From the NCBI RefSeq assembly GCF_013141725.1, contig NZ_WHNZ01000045.1:62001-126000 (forward strand): DNA of 64,000 bases, given 5' to 3'. Source of the DNA: Paenibacillus planticolens. GTDB lineage: Bacteria; Bacillota; Bacilli; Paenibacillales; NBRC-103111. A program made the position numbers and the translations under genes. How positions within the stretch are numbered: position 1 is the first letter of the stretch; the number at the start of each line of letters is the position of its first letter. Below, piece by piece: positions 40,742 to 49,137 of this stretch. The notes below the pieces were generated by a model. It was not told the DNA's origin. It made no database searches and saw only the letters and a program-made list of their open reading frames with translations.

Positions 40742-43099
40742 TCACCCCGCTTCGATCTCCAGTTCCTCAATCCGTTTCTCCACGTATCGCGTATCCTTGT
40801 GCGCATGGTATGTTTCCGCCTTCTCAACGATGACGGCGGTATTATATTCGGGGATGCCCGCGTGCGGCTCGTAGACGCCTTTGGGAATCAAGCTGTTCCC
40901 CTCAGGCCAATGCACTTCAATGTTGCCGGTTTTGACCTCGGCAAATTTGACACGACCGTGCATGCTGCCGAACCGGTTATAGACCACAATCGCCTCCCCT
41001 TCGCTTAGAGCAAGGGGGGCCGCGTCCCCGGGATGAATCAGCACATCGTAGCGATCCGCTTCATTGAACGGATCGATGTCGCTGTAGATCATCGAATTGA
41101 ACTGCTTGCCGCGCCGCGTCGTCACGGCAAAGTGCCCCTCCGGCTTCCGCAGCTGCGGAAGCTCGATCGGCAGCAGCGCGCCGCGGCCATCCGGCGTCGG
41201 ACAGACGCCATCCTCGCACAGCCACGCGCCGCCGTACTGAAACACATCACCGCGCTCCTTCAGGTGCTGAATGCCGTTGTAGCTCGGCGCGGCCAGGGCA
41301 ATCTCCGCGCGGATCGCTTCGGCGCTGCCGCAGCCCAGATGCAGCGCGGCGGCCTCGGGCTTCACGCGGCGCGCGAGATCCGCGTAGATCGCCCACTCCG
41401 CGCGAGCCTCGCCGATGCGCGGGCCGGCGATCTCGGGCGAGAAGTAAACCATCCGCTCCGTCGAGGTGGATGTGCCTCCCCCGGGCTGCTCGTAGCGCGT
41501 CATCGCCGGCAGCACCACCACGGCCTCCCGCGCGTCCAGCAGCGTGGAGGTGTTCAGAATGATGTCCTGGTGAACACGGACATCGACGGCCGTTAGGGCT
41601 TCGCGGACGAATGCCGGGTCCGGCATCGTCTCCAGGAAGTTGCCGCCGGATGTGTAAAACAGCCGGAGCTTCCGCTCCTGATCCTCAGGCAGGAGCGCGT
41701 TCTCCAAGGTGACACCGACGATGTCACCCTGCCAGCTTGGCAGCGCGAAGCCCCAAAGCTGCTCGATGCGGCTGCGGTCGGCGGCGCTGCTCATATCGCC
41801 GCCGGGCAGGGAGAAGGGATCCGTGCCCATTTCGCCGGAGCCCTGTACGCCGCTGTGGCCGCGAATGGGCATCAGCCCGCAGTGTTCGCGGCCGAGGAAG
41901 CCCCGCAGGAGGGCGAGATTCGCCACCTGCGAGATGTTGTCCGTGCCGAAGCGGTGCTGTGTGAGCCCCATGCTCCACACGAAAACCGCGGAGGCGGCAC
42001 GCGCCAGCAGTTGCGCGAACTCGCGCATGCGCTCGCGGGAGAGCCCGGACGACTGTTCTAGCGTCGTCCAGTCCTGCTGCGCGACATGGGCGCGCAGCTG
42101 CTCGTAGCCGTTCGTGTGCGCCTGCACGAACGCATGGTCGATGGCGGAGCCTTGCGCAGCCTCCTCCATCTCGAACCAGACCTTCATGACGCCGTTCATG
42201 AAGGCAATGTCTCCGCCGATGTTCACTTGGTACACATCGTCGGCGAGCTTTGTCCCGAATAGCGCGGATTCGGGAATGGAAGGAATCCAGTACTGCTCCA
42301 TGGACGGCTCGTAGTACGGGTTAATGACAATGATCTTCGTCCCTTTGCGTTTGGCCGCATACATATACTTCGTCGAGACCGGCTGATTGTTCGCGGCCAC
42401 GCTGCCCCAGAACACAAGGACGTCCGTGCCGATCCAGTCCTTGTAATTGCATGTCGAAGCGCCCACACCCACGGAGCGCTTCAAAGCCGTCTTTGACGGC
42501 GAATGGCAGATGCGCGAGGCGTTGTCGATGTTGTTCGTCCCAAGCAGCCTCGCCACCTTCGCTGCCGCATAATACGACTCGTTCGTAATCCCGCGAGCCG
42601 TCAGATAGAAAGCCATCCCCTTCGGGTCAATCGCCCGGGCCTTCGCTGCGATGGTATCCAGCGCCTCATCCCATGTGGCGCGGCTGAATTTCCGCTCCCC
42701 TTGCCGGCGAATGAGCGGATAGGGAATACGCCCGAGCTGTCTAAGCTCGGTGCTGCTCATGCGGCTCAGCTCGTCGATGTCTGCATGCAGCAGCTCCTCG
42801 CGAATCGCCGGCATCGTATTCAGCCGCAGCACGTTCAGCCGCGTCGTGCAAAGATGCGGTCCTGCCAGCGTCTGGTCGTACAGTCCGGATACCCCAAGCG
42901 CGCAGCCGTCGCATACCCCCTGTGTCAAAATCCGGTACGCATACGGGAGATTATCCCGGTTCTGCCAGGCGATTTTCGCCGTTTCCCGAATATGCTGCGG
43001 CTTCACTTTGCCAAGTCCGAACGGCACCTTGCTGACCCACAGCTTCGGATCTGGTTTGGCGGGCAGCTTGATCGGCCCGGTGTGCTTCGTTTTTCCCAT
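40742..43099 (-). CDS. FdhF/YdeP family molybdopterin oxidoreductase
   Basis: A 785-residue enzyme. The start is at MGKTKHTGPIKLP behind AAAGGAG. It belongs to the formate dehydrogenase alpha-like (YdeP) branch: CDGCALGVSG near residue 63 with a third Cys near 84, the SRICHSPS segment with a Cys (about 198) at the position of the Cys/Sec metal ligand of formate dehydrogenase, and C-terminal molydopterin-binding segments (RRGKQFNSMIY, FNEADRYDVLIHPGDA). The iron-sulfur motif is incomplete compared with true formate dehydrogenases. Members are often annotated as formate dehydrogenase but the reaction is unproven. It forms an operon with fdhD downstream and a DUF2294 protein upstream. Confidence 0.87.
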   Translation of the reverse strand: MGKTKHTGPIKLPAKPDPKLWVSKVPFGLGKVKPQHIRETAKIAWQNRDNLPYAYRILTQGVCDGCALGVSGLYDQTLAGPHLCTTRLNVLRLNTMPAIREELLHADIDELSRMSSTELRQLGRIPYPLIRRQGERKFSRATWDEALDTIAAKARAIDPKGMAFYLTARGITNESYYAAAKVARLLGTNNIDNASRICHSPSKTALKRSVGVGASTCNYKDWIGTDVLVFWGSVAANNQPVSTKYMYAAKRKGTKIIVINPYYEPSMEQYWIPSIPESALFGTKLADDVYQVNIGGDIAFMNGVMKVWFEMEEAAQGSAIDHAFVQAHTNGYEQLRAHVAQQDWTTLEQSSGLSRERMREFAQLLARAASAVFVWSMGLTQHRFGTDNISQVANLALLRGFLGREHCGLMPIRGHSGVQGSGEMGTDPFSLPGGDMSSAADRSRIEQLWGFALPSWQGDIVGVTLENALLPEDQERKLRLFYTSGGNFLETMPDPAFVREALTAVDVRVHQDIILNTSTLLDAREAVVVLPAMTRYEQPGGGTSTSTERMVYFSPEIAGPRIGEARAEWAIYADLARRVKPEAAALHLGCGSAEAIRAEIALAAPSYNGIQHLKERGDVFQYGGAWLCEDGVCPTPDGRGALLPIELPQLRKPEGHFAVTTRRGKQFNSMIYSDIDPFNEADRYDVLIHPGDAAPLALSEGEAIVVYNRFGSMHGRVKFAEVKTGNIEVHWPEGNSLIPKGVYEPHAGIPEYNTAVIVEKAETYHAHKDTRYVEKRIEELEIEAG

Positions 43100-43158
43100 T
43101 TTGAGCAGCTCCTTTATCGCGGTATTGGTTATATATTTCGTGTATTCGTGCATGTAGC

Positions 43159-43231
43159 AAAAAAACCACCGCAAAACACGCCCTACGGCTTCCTTCATAA
43201 GGAAGTCTCACAGCAATGTTTCACAGTGGTT
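43159..43231 (-). terminator. Long-stem terminator in the fdhA leader
   Basis: On the reverse strand AACCACTGTGAAACA pairs over all 15 positions, with several G-U pairs, with TGTTTTGCGGTGGTT, and is followed by seven T residues. Inside the loop is a second perfect hairpin (CTTCCTT-ATG-AAGGAAG). The structure ends 60 bases ahead of the fdhA start and 129 bases after the DUF2294 stop. It may end the upstream transcript or attenuate fdhA. Confidence 0.65.
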
Positions 43232-43359
43232 AGTCTCCGGCAGGTTCGCTACCAAGTGCCAAGCACTTTTATTTTTTTACATGATAGATGAGGTTCGCCA
43301 CGCAGGGTCCGGATCATCCGATACGGCGCCTTATGCAGGTTGGCCTTTGCTGTAACAGC

Positions 43360-43722
43360 CTACTTCCCGCTGAACTTCTTTTCCAAATCCTGATCAAAGA
43401 CGAATACCGACATCCCCAAATCCTGCTCAATGTCAATGTCAACGAACAGCTGAACGAATTTCGCGCCAAGCAGTTCCTCCATCTCCACAGGAGGATGGTC
43501 GCGGTATATTTCTTTGACCATTTCCGTGCGAGCCGTGCGGAGCATTTGTCTGCCATCGCCCGTCTTCGCCATAAACTTCTCCACCGGAGAAAGGTTTCCC
43601 GCCATCTCGCAGATCGCCCAACACTTGCAGAAAGTCGTTATTACACGCTCCGGCCCTTTGCCCATATGCTTCTTACGATAAGCTTTGACCAGGTTACTGA
43701 ATTCGGCCTCTACTCGGTTCAT
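43360..43722 (-). CDS. DUF2294 (MpsC-like) domain protein
   Basis: A 120-residue protein starting at ATG behind AAAGGTGG. It matches the DUF2294 pattern: an N-terminal RKKHMGKGPERV, a central RQMLRTARTEMVKEIYRD segment with the conserved Arg pair, and the ending DIDIEQDLGMSVFVF. The family is found alone in Firmicutes, often beside formate dehydrogenase-like genes, and as part of the MpsABC inorganic-carbon/cation system in staphylococci. Its biochemical role is not known. Here it lies between a tiny membrane protein and the molybdoenzyme. Confidence 0.82.
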   Translation of the reverse strand: MNRVEAEFSNLVKAYRKKHMGKGPERVITTFCKCWAICEMAGNLSPVEKFMAKTGDGRQMLRTARTEMVKEIYRDHPPVEMEELLGAKFVQLFVDIDIEQDLGMSVFVFDQDLEKKFSGK

Positions 43723-43804
43723 CGGCCAGCCACCTTTATGTTTGCTGCTTCAATCATAGCAAGAAAGCGCATACCTGACTAGGGGGAGGATGCTCTCCTC
43801 AACC

Positions 43805-43918
43805 TCAATCGTGATCCTCTTCATCCCATCTGCGGGAGTAAGCCTTCCGCGTTATCCAGAACGTTGCCCCAAGTATGATAACAAGGGCAATAATGCTCCA
43901 AATGATAGCACTCGTCAT
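43805..43918 (-). CDS. 37-residue single-helix membrane protein
   Basis: An ATG with AAAGGAGAGTGGAAGGA upstream opens a short frame encoding one hydrophobic helix (SAIIWSIIALVIILGATFWI) and a basic-then-acidic tail (RKAYSRRWDEEDHD). It precedes the DUF2294 gene by 82 bases on the same strand and probably belongs to the same unit. The strong binding site and amphipathic composition make a true gene likely, though no homologue is recognised. Confidence 0.6.
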   Translation of the reverse strand: MTSAIIWSIIALVIILGATFWITRKAYSRRWDEEDHD

Positions 43919-44016
43919 TTCCTTCCACTCTCCTTTATGCCTTATCTATACAATAACTGAAAAGCGCCGAGGCGCGCAAAGAACATTTTTCTTTGAATGC
44001 AAAACGAAACATCGTA

Positions 44017-44045
44017 TTGACAGGAGGGAAAGACCTCTCTAAGAT
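44017..44045 (+). promoter_or_regulatory. Sigma-A promoter of the marR-ABC unit
   Basis: TTGACA (44017-44022) and TAAGAT (44040-44045) are 17 bases apart. A perfect operator palindrome follows immediately, covering the expected start of transcription. Confidence 0.8.
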
Positions 44046-44046
44046 A

Positions 44047-44066
44047 TTAATTAGCCGACTAATTAA
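44047..44066. promoter_or_regulatory. MarR-type operator 1
   Basis: TTAATTAGCCGACTAATTAA is a palindrome of two 8-base arms around CCGA, placed over the transcription start of the marR gene. Confidence 0.75.
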
Positions 44067-44083
44067 AAAAGGAGGGTGTTCCA

Positions 44084-44524
44084 TTGTCCCGTCACACTAA
44101 TCCAGAATCTCTCACCCATATGATGTCTCATTTGCTAAAAATGCACCGCCGCACGATCGATCAGATCATTCATCCGTATGACGTCTATCCCGGCCAACCC
44201 CCTTTGCTGCTTGCCTTGTCCGTCGAGGATGGCCTCAGCCAACGCGATCTTGCTTCGCGCATTCACAACAAACCCGCCACACTAACGGTCATGGTTGACC
44301 GTATGGAGAAGACTGGCCTTGTTGAGCGCCGGCCTGATCCTGATGATCAGCGGGTGACTCGCGTCTATCTAACGGATAAGGGCCGGGAAGTCACCGTCCA
44401 TGTCAAAGAAGCGATTAAGGCGACGGACGAGTTAACCTTTTCTCACTTTTTACCGGAGGAATTGCTCTTATTTCGCCGTCTTCTGCTTCAAATGCAGGAG
44501 AATTTGCGCCCCAAAGAAGAATGA
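44084..44524 (+). CDS. MarR family transcriptional regulator
   Basis: A 146-residue protein starting at TTG, seven bases after AAGGAGGG. It has the MarR winged helix: GLSQRDLASRIHNKPATLTVMVDRMEKTGLVERRPDPDDQRVTRVYLTDKGRE, which includes the wing Asp-Arg pair DQR, and flanking dimerisation helices. It is transcribed together with two ABC exporter genes and sits between two copies of its likely operator, so it is probably the ligand-released repressor of the exporter. Confidence 0.93.
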   Translation: MSRHTNPESLTHMMSHLLKMHRRTIDQIIHPYDVYPGQPPLLLALSVEDGLSQRDLASRIHNKPATLTVMVDRMEKTGLVERRPDPDDQRVTRVYLTDKGREVTVHVKEAIKATDELTFSHFLPEELLLFRRLLLQMQENLRPKEE

Positions 44525-44526
44525 AA

Positions 44527-44546
44527 TTAGTTAGCCGACAAACAAA
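44527..44546. promoter_or_regulatory. MarR-type operator 2 (degenerate)
   Basis: TTAGTTAGCCGACAAACAAA shares the TTAGCCGAC core with operator 1 but its right arm is degenerate. It lies between marR and the first exporter gene, suggesting a second binding site that could block elongation. Confidence 0.6.
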
Positions 44547-44563
44547 AGAAAGGATATCTTGCG

Positions 44564-46321
44564 ATGTGGAAACTACGATCGTTTGTTAAACCTTATTGGC
44601 TGATTACGCTGCTTGCCCCCTTGCTGATGGTGTTGGAGGTCTGCATGGATCTGTCCCAGCCCCGCCTCATGGCGACTATTGTGAATCACGGGGTTGCCGA
44701 TGGCAATCTTGCCTTGGTGTGGTCGACAGGCCTGCACATGCTTGGCGTCGCCCTTGTCGGTCTTGTCGGCGGGGTCGGCTGTACGTTTTTTACAGTGAAA
44801 GCCGCTCAGAGCTTCGGCGCAGACCTGCGGCTGAGCGTATTTGAGAAAGTGCAATCCTTCTCGTTCCGGCAGCTGGATACTTTTTCAACCGGTTCCCTGA
44901 TCACCCGCTTGACCGGCGATGTCATGCAAATGCTGAATATCCTGCAAATTCTTCTGCGCCAATTTACGCGGGAAACATCGCTGCTCATTGGCAGCATCAT
45001 CATGGCGATTGTCATCTCGCCGCGGCTTTCCTTGATTTTGCTGGCCGTCGTCCCGATTCAATTTCTTATTTTGTATGTACTAATGAAACGCTCTACGCCA
45101 CTGTTTCGCCTAATGCAGACGAGGCTCGATCGCGTCAATACCGTTATGCAGGAAAGCACCACAGGCATTCGGGTGATCAAAGCTTTCGTTCGCGCCGCCT
45201 TCGAGCGGACCCGCTTCGGCAAAGCGAACACCGCTTTGCTCGACGCCAGTCTCAGCTCCGCCCGCGCCTTGGCGACAAGCGGCCCGCTGATGACATTGAT
45301 TCTGAACATGAGCATCGTAGCGGTTCTCTGGTTCGGCGGCGGACAGACCTGGAGCGGCTCTATGGCTATTGGCGATTTGGCCGCTTTTATCATCTATATC
45401 ACGCAAGTTTTGTATTCGCTTGTTTCGATCAGCAATACGCTGATGAATATTTCCCGGGCTCAAGTTTCCGCCGAACGCATCCGTGAAGTGCTGGAGACGG
45501 AACCTGACATGAACGAACCTGTGCAGGAGCGGCATGAAGCCCATGCGGAGCCTAAATCGCCAATGGCCGGCTGTGAGCTGGAATTTGAGCGCGTCTCTTT
45601 CGTTTACGAGTCGGCTCCTGATCAGCCTGTGCTCGAGAATATTTCTTTTAAATTGCTGCCAGGCCAAACGATCGGGATCCTTGGAGCGACCGGGTCCGGT
45701 AAATCGACGCTCGTCAGCTTGATCCCCCGGCTCTATGACGCAACGAAAGGGCGGATTCTCCTGAATGGCGTCGATATTAAAGAGATGCCCGTGGAGCAGC
45801 TGCGCAGTCAAATCGGGATCGTGCTGCAGCAGTCCATTTTGTTTAGCGGGACGATTCGCGACAACCTGCTTTTCGGCAAGCCGGGAGCTTCCGATGCCGA
45901 AATCGAAGCAGCCGCTAAGGCAGCCGAAGCGGATAGCTTCATCCGCCAGCTGCCCGAGGGGTACGAGGCGAAGCTGGGACAGCGCGGCGTGAATCTGTCC
46001 GGCGGTCAAAAGCAGCGAATCGCGATAGCGCGAGCTCTGCTTATGCGATCGCCGCTCCTTGTGCTGGATGACAGCACCAGCGCCATCGATCTCGGCACGG
46101 AGAAACGCATCCAGTGCTCCCTGCAAGATTTGATGGCCGGCAGCACACGCATCATTATCGCGCAGCGCGTCTCATCGGTTCTGCATGCCGATCAAATTCT
46201 TGTTCTGGACGAGGGCCGCGTCGCCGCCCGCGGAACTCATGAGGAGCTGCTGGCGACAAGCGCCGTTTATCAAGACATTTACCGCTCCCAGCAAGGAAAG
46301 GAGACTGCCCTTCATGGCTAA
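44564..46321 (+). CDS. Heterodimeric ABC exporter, non-catalytic half
   Basis: A 585-residue half-transporter starting at ATG behind AAAGGATATC. Six membrane helices in the first 300 residues are followed by an ABC domain with Walker A GATGSGKST, full signature LSGGQ, and Walker B LLVLDDSTSAID. The usual Glu after the Walker B Asp is Asp, as in the inactive site of heterodimeric multidrug exporters. The partner gene overlaps by eight bases. Control by the upstream MarR regulator suggests drug or toxic-metabolite export; the substrate is unknown. Confidence 0.9.
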   Translation: MWKLRSFVKPYWLITLLAPLLMVLEVCMDLSQPRLMATIVNHGVADGNLALVWSTGLHMLGVALVGLVGGVGCTFFTVKAAQSFGADLRLSVFEKVQSFSFRQLDTFSTGSLITRLTGDVMQMLNILQILLRQFTRETSLLIGSIIMAIVISPRLSLILLAVVPIQFLILYVLMKRSTPLFRLMQTRLDRVNTVMQESTTGIRVIKAFVRAAFERTRFGKANTALLDASLSSARALATSGPLMTLILNMSIVAVLWFGGGQTWSGSMAIGDLAAFIIYITQVLYSLVSISNTLMNISRAQVSAERIREVLETEPDMNEPVQERHEAHAEPKSPMAGCELEFERVSFVYESAPDQPVLENISFKLLPGQTIGILGATGSGKSTLVSLIPRLYDATKGRILLNGVDIKEMPVEQLRSQIGIVLQQSILFSGTIRDNLLFGKPGASDAEIEAAAKAAEADSFIRQLPEGYEAKLGQRGVNLSGGQKQRIAIARALLMRSPLLVLDDSTSAIDLGTEKRIQCSLQDLMAGSTRIIIAQRVSSVLHADQILVLDEGRVAARGTHEELLATSAVYQDIYRSQQGKETALHG

Positions 46322-48095
46322 AAAGATGACACCGCCGCGCAAGCCGCGTGCCAAACATATCGGCACAACCCTCCTTCGCATGTGGGGCTACCTGCAGCAT
46401 CAACGTGCCGGATTGCTTACCGTCATTATTCTTACTGTGCTCGGCAGCGGTCTTGCCCTGCTCGGACCTTATTTAATCGGCGTCGCGATTGACGATTACA
46501 TCGTACCGCGGGACCGGAGCGGATTGCTTGGGCTCTGTCTCCTTTTGCTTGGCTGTTATTTGTTCAGCGGCGCCGCGACGTGGATCCAGTCGTATGTCAT
46601 GGCCGGAGTCTCCCAGCGGACCGTTTGGGAAATGAGGCAGGATTTGTTTCGTCATCTGCACAAGCTGCCCATCTCCTATTTCGACAAAACTTCGCACGGC
46701 GAGCTTATGAGCCGTACGACAAATGACGTCGATAACGTTGCGACCACGCTTAGTCAAAATTTAACGCAGATTATCACAAGTATCATTATGATTGCCGGGT
46801 CTTTTATCATGATGCTGACTTTGAATATTTGGCTTACTCTCGTCGCGTTGATTACCGTTCCGATCGTCCTCTTCACAACGAAGCAAATCACCAAACACAC
46901 CCAGCGCCTGTTCAAAGAACAGCAGCAGCGGCTCGGCGAGCTTAACGGCCTAATCGAAGAAACGATTTCCGGGCAAAAGGTCGTCAAAACGTTCCGCCGC
47001 GAAGCCGCAACTGTCCGTCAGCTCGATACGATCAACAAGCAGCTGCGTGCAGCCGGCACTGGGGCTCAGCAGCTTTCGGGCATGATGGGACCCAGCATGA
47101 ATATGATCAATCATTTCAGCTTTATTTTGCTGGCTGCCATCGGCGGCTGGATGGTGCTTAAAGGTTGGACGATGGTTGGGGTTATTATTAGCTTTTTGAA
47201 CTATTCCAAACAGTTCAGCCGTCCCATCAACGATCTCGCCAATCAGTATAATATGATTCAGTCCGGCATTGCGGGGGCTGAGCGTGTTTTTGAGGTGATG
47301 GATCGCGAGACGGAATACGATGCGAGCGTTAGTGCTCAGCAGCTAACGGACGTTAAGGGGGAAGTCGTTTTTCAAAACGTATCCTTTCGTTATACGGACG
47401 ATGTGCCTACGCTAAGCGATGTTTCGTTCGCCGCAGAACCCGGCGATTTGATCGCCCTGGTTGGGCCGACGGGCGCGGGCAAAACGACGATCATCAACCT
47501 GCTGACCCGCTTCTACGACATCGGCGAAGGCTCCATCACGATCGACGGCCGCGATATTCGCAGCCTCGACAAAGACAGCCTGCGCAGCCGCCTCGGCATC
47601 GTGCTGCAGGATGTGTACCTGTTCTCGGATACGGTCCGAGAAAATATCCGGTTCGGCCGCTTGGACGCGACGGACGAAGAAGTCGAAGCCGCCGCGAAGC
47701 TGGCGAACGCGGACGGGTTCATTCGCAAGCTGCCTAACGGCTATGACGCCATGTTGACCGCCGGAGGCGGCAACCTGAGTCAGGGCCAGCGGCAGCTGCT
47801 GACCATCGCGCGGGCGATCCTCGCCGACCCCGCGATTCTTGTGCTCGACGAGGCGACGAGTTCCGTCGACACGCGCACTGAGCTGCACATCCAGCAGGCG
47901 ATGGGCGTTCTGATGAAAGGGCGCACGAGCTTCGTGATCGCCCACCGGCTCAGCACGATTCGCGAAGCGAGTGCGATTCTCGTCATCCACGGCGGCGAGA
48001 TCGTGGAACGGGGCACGCACGAGGAGCTGCTGGAGCTCCGTGGGCATTATTATGAATTGTATGCCAACCAATTCAGCCAGGTTAGCTCGCTTTAG
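46314..48095 (+). CDS. Heterodimeric ABC exporter, catalytic half
   Basis: A 593-residue half-transporter. The ATG at 46314 lies within the end of the partner gene, giving coupled translation. Six membrane helices precede an ABC domain with Walker A GPTGAGKTT, Walker B ILVLDEATSSVD with the catalytic Glu, and a divergent signature LSQGQ. The division of residues with its partner (canonical Walker B here, canonical signature there) predicts one working ATP site per pair, the same arrangement seen in bmrC/bmrD in this window. Confidence 0.92.
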   Translation: MAKKMTPPRKPRAKHIGTTLLRMWGYLQHQRAGLLTVIILTVLGSGLALLGPYLIGVAIDDYIVPRDRSGLLGLCLLLLGCYLFSGAATWIQSYVMAGVSQRTVWEMRQDLFRHLHKLPISYFDKTSHGELMSRTTNDVDNVATTLSQNLTQIITSIIMIAGSFIMMLTLNIWLTLVALITVPIVLFTTKQITKHTQRLFKEQQQRLGELNGLIEETISGQKVVKTFRREAATVRQLDTINKQLRAAGTGAQQLSGMMGPSMNMINHFSFILLAAIGGWMVLKGWTMVGVIISFLNYSKQFSRPINDLANQYNMIQSGIAGAERVFEVMDRETEYDASVSAQQLTDVKGEVVFQNVSFRYTDDVPTLSDVSFAAEPGDLIALVGPTGAGKTTIINLLTRFYDIGEGSITIDGRDIRSLDKDSLRSRLGIVLQDVYLFSDTVRENIRFGRLDATDEEVEAAAKLANADGFIRKLPNGYDAMLTAGGGNLSQGQRQLLTIARAILADPAILVLDEATSSVDTRTELHIQQAMGVLMKGRTSFVIAHRLSTIREASAILVIHGGEIVERGTHEELLELRGHYYELYANQFSQVSSL

Positions 48096-48126
48096 CTTTG
48101 GGCAGTACCTTCCCTGTCACTGGAGC

Positions 48127-48308
48127 GGGAACTAGAGTCCGCTATTTCCGGCAAAAGCGGCTTTTGATCGGCTTAAGAGGAACTATGATCCGTTATTTAA
48201 AGGGAATTGGCCTATTGGGGCCTCTCAACGGGCAAATAGAGCCCTGTAGTTCCGCTTCCATACTGAAATCAGCTGATTTCACTTAAATAGCGGACTCTAG
48301 TTCCCTTT
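48127..48308. repeat. Intergenic repeat cluster, GGGAACTA family (four units, second site)
   Basis: Direct copies start at 48127 (GGGAACTAGAGTCCGCTATTT) and 48177 (GAGGAACTATGATCCGTTATTT). Inverted copies are at 48233-48253 (CAAATAGAGCCCTGTAGTTCC) and 48285-48308 (AAATAGCGGACTCTAGTTCCC). The outer pair is nearly perfectly complementary. The stretch 48096-48503 contains no other gene. Confidence 0.8.
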
Positions 48309-48327
48309 CAGTAGATTCATAATATAA

Positions 48328-48375
48328 AGAGCTGTTCTCCGTAGAAGATTCTACTCGAGAGCAGCTCTTTTATTT
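48328..48375 (+). terminator. Terminator of the marR-ABC exporter unit
   Basis: The stem AAGAGCTGTTCTC/GAGAGCAGCTCTT with an inner GTAGAA/TTCTAC pairing is followed by TTATTT. It lies beyond the repeat cluster, 230 bases after the exporter stop. Confidence 0.7.
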
Positions 48376-48503
48376 GACCTTCCGGATTCTGCCACAGTAG
48401 TCGTTCACGGCAAGGTATAGATAATATACTATAATAAATGTAAATTAATAGAAATATATTGTATTATATAGAAAATAGAATCTATATTAGGAGGATGAGT
48501 GAT

Positions 48504-48725
48504 TTGGACTTTTCGGAACTTCACCAGTTTTTTAACGATATTAGCAGCAGGATTGGAAATGTAGCTGATCAAACCAATAACCTTTCACTAAGATTACAAA
48601 CAGATATAGCCCAGTTAAAGGGAGAACTGCATACCACGAATATTTTGCTTACTATATTTATAATCGTGAATATTGCTAGTTTGATTCTCAATTATGTTAA
48701 AAGAGAAAAAAATAAAGCTAGCTAA
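48504..48725 (+). CDS. Small coiled-coil protein with C-terminal membrane helix
   Basis: About 73 residues. The TTG at 48504 is preferred because AGGAGG lies nine bases upstream; an ATG at 48495 directly abuts that site. A polar helical region with heptad character (IGNVADQTNNLSLRLQTDIAQLKGEL) is followed by one membrane helix (ILLTIFIIVNIASLILNYV) and a basic tail. No family is recognised. The AT-rich upstream region (48420-48490) probably holds its promoter. Confidence 0.55.
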   Translation: MDFSELHQFFNDISSRIGNVADQTNNLSLRLQTDIAQLKGELHTTNILLTIFIIVNIASLILNYVKREKNKAS

Positions 48726-49031
48726 CGATTTCTATTTCCAAAACTGCTACCACGTTTCCCCTGCACAGCCGCAATGAACTGTCGGATCTTCAACTACTCC
48801 CGTTTCTCCTGCCGCATTGTTTTGGAGCTTATTGCATTGACTGCTCTTCGTGATGCTCTGCCGCACGTTCATTCCCGCTTGCATAGCGCCGTATTGGATT
48901 GCATTTTAAACTGGGTGAGTATGTCTATTCACTTAGGAAGGTGCCCTCCTAATAGGGCTTTTTATGCTTGAAGGAAGTAAATCAGCACTCAATCAGGGCA
49001 TCCTATCCCTAACATAAATTATCTTCAGCCC
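48726..49031. other. Gene-free stretch ahead of the galactonate locus
   Basis: No convincing gene was found here. A 65-codon frame from 48774 has no binding site and an unusual composition, so it is not called. A small terminator-like hairpin GCCCT-CCTAAT-AGGGC with T5 lies at 48943-48963 and may end transcription of the small coiled-coil gene. Confidence 0.4.
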
Positions 49032-49058
49032 TAGTTATGCATCTTGAATCTTAGTTAT
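49032..49058 (+). promoter_or_regulatory. Direct repeat TAGTTAT, likely AraC-type regulator site
   Basis: TAGTTAT occurs at 49032-49038 and 49052-49058, exactly 20 bases apart (two helical turns), about 80 bases ahead of the binding-protein gene. A further copy lies at 52324-52330 ahead of the kinase gene. Direct repeats with this spacing are typical of AraC-type DNA-binding domains such as that of the response regulator at 54116. Confidence 0.55.
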
Positions 49059-49137
49059 ATCAACACCATACAGGTATCGGGTACTCTTAGAGATGTAAAC
49101 ACATTCATTTCTAAGTACTTGGGAGGTCATAGATTAG

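Noticed and set aside
45110..46126. A 338-codon reverse-strand frame inside the ABC exporter gene
   Set aside because: It is antisense to intact Walker and signature motifs; long antisense frames are expected at this codon usage.
48774..48971. A 65-codon Cys-containing frame upstream of the galactonate locus
   Set aside because: It has no ribosome binding site and no recognisable domain, and it runs into a terminator-like hairpin; it looks like chance.
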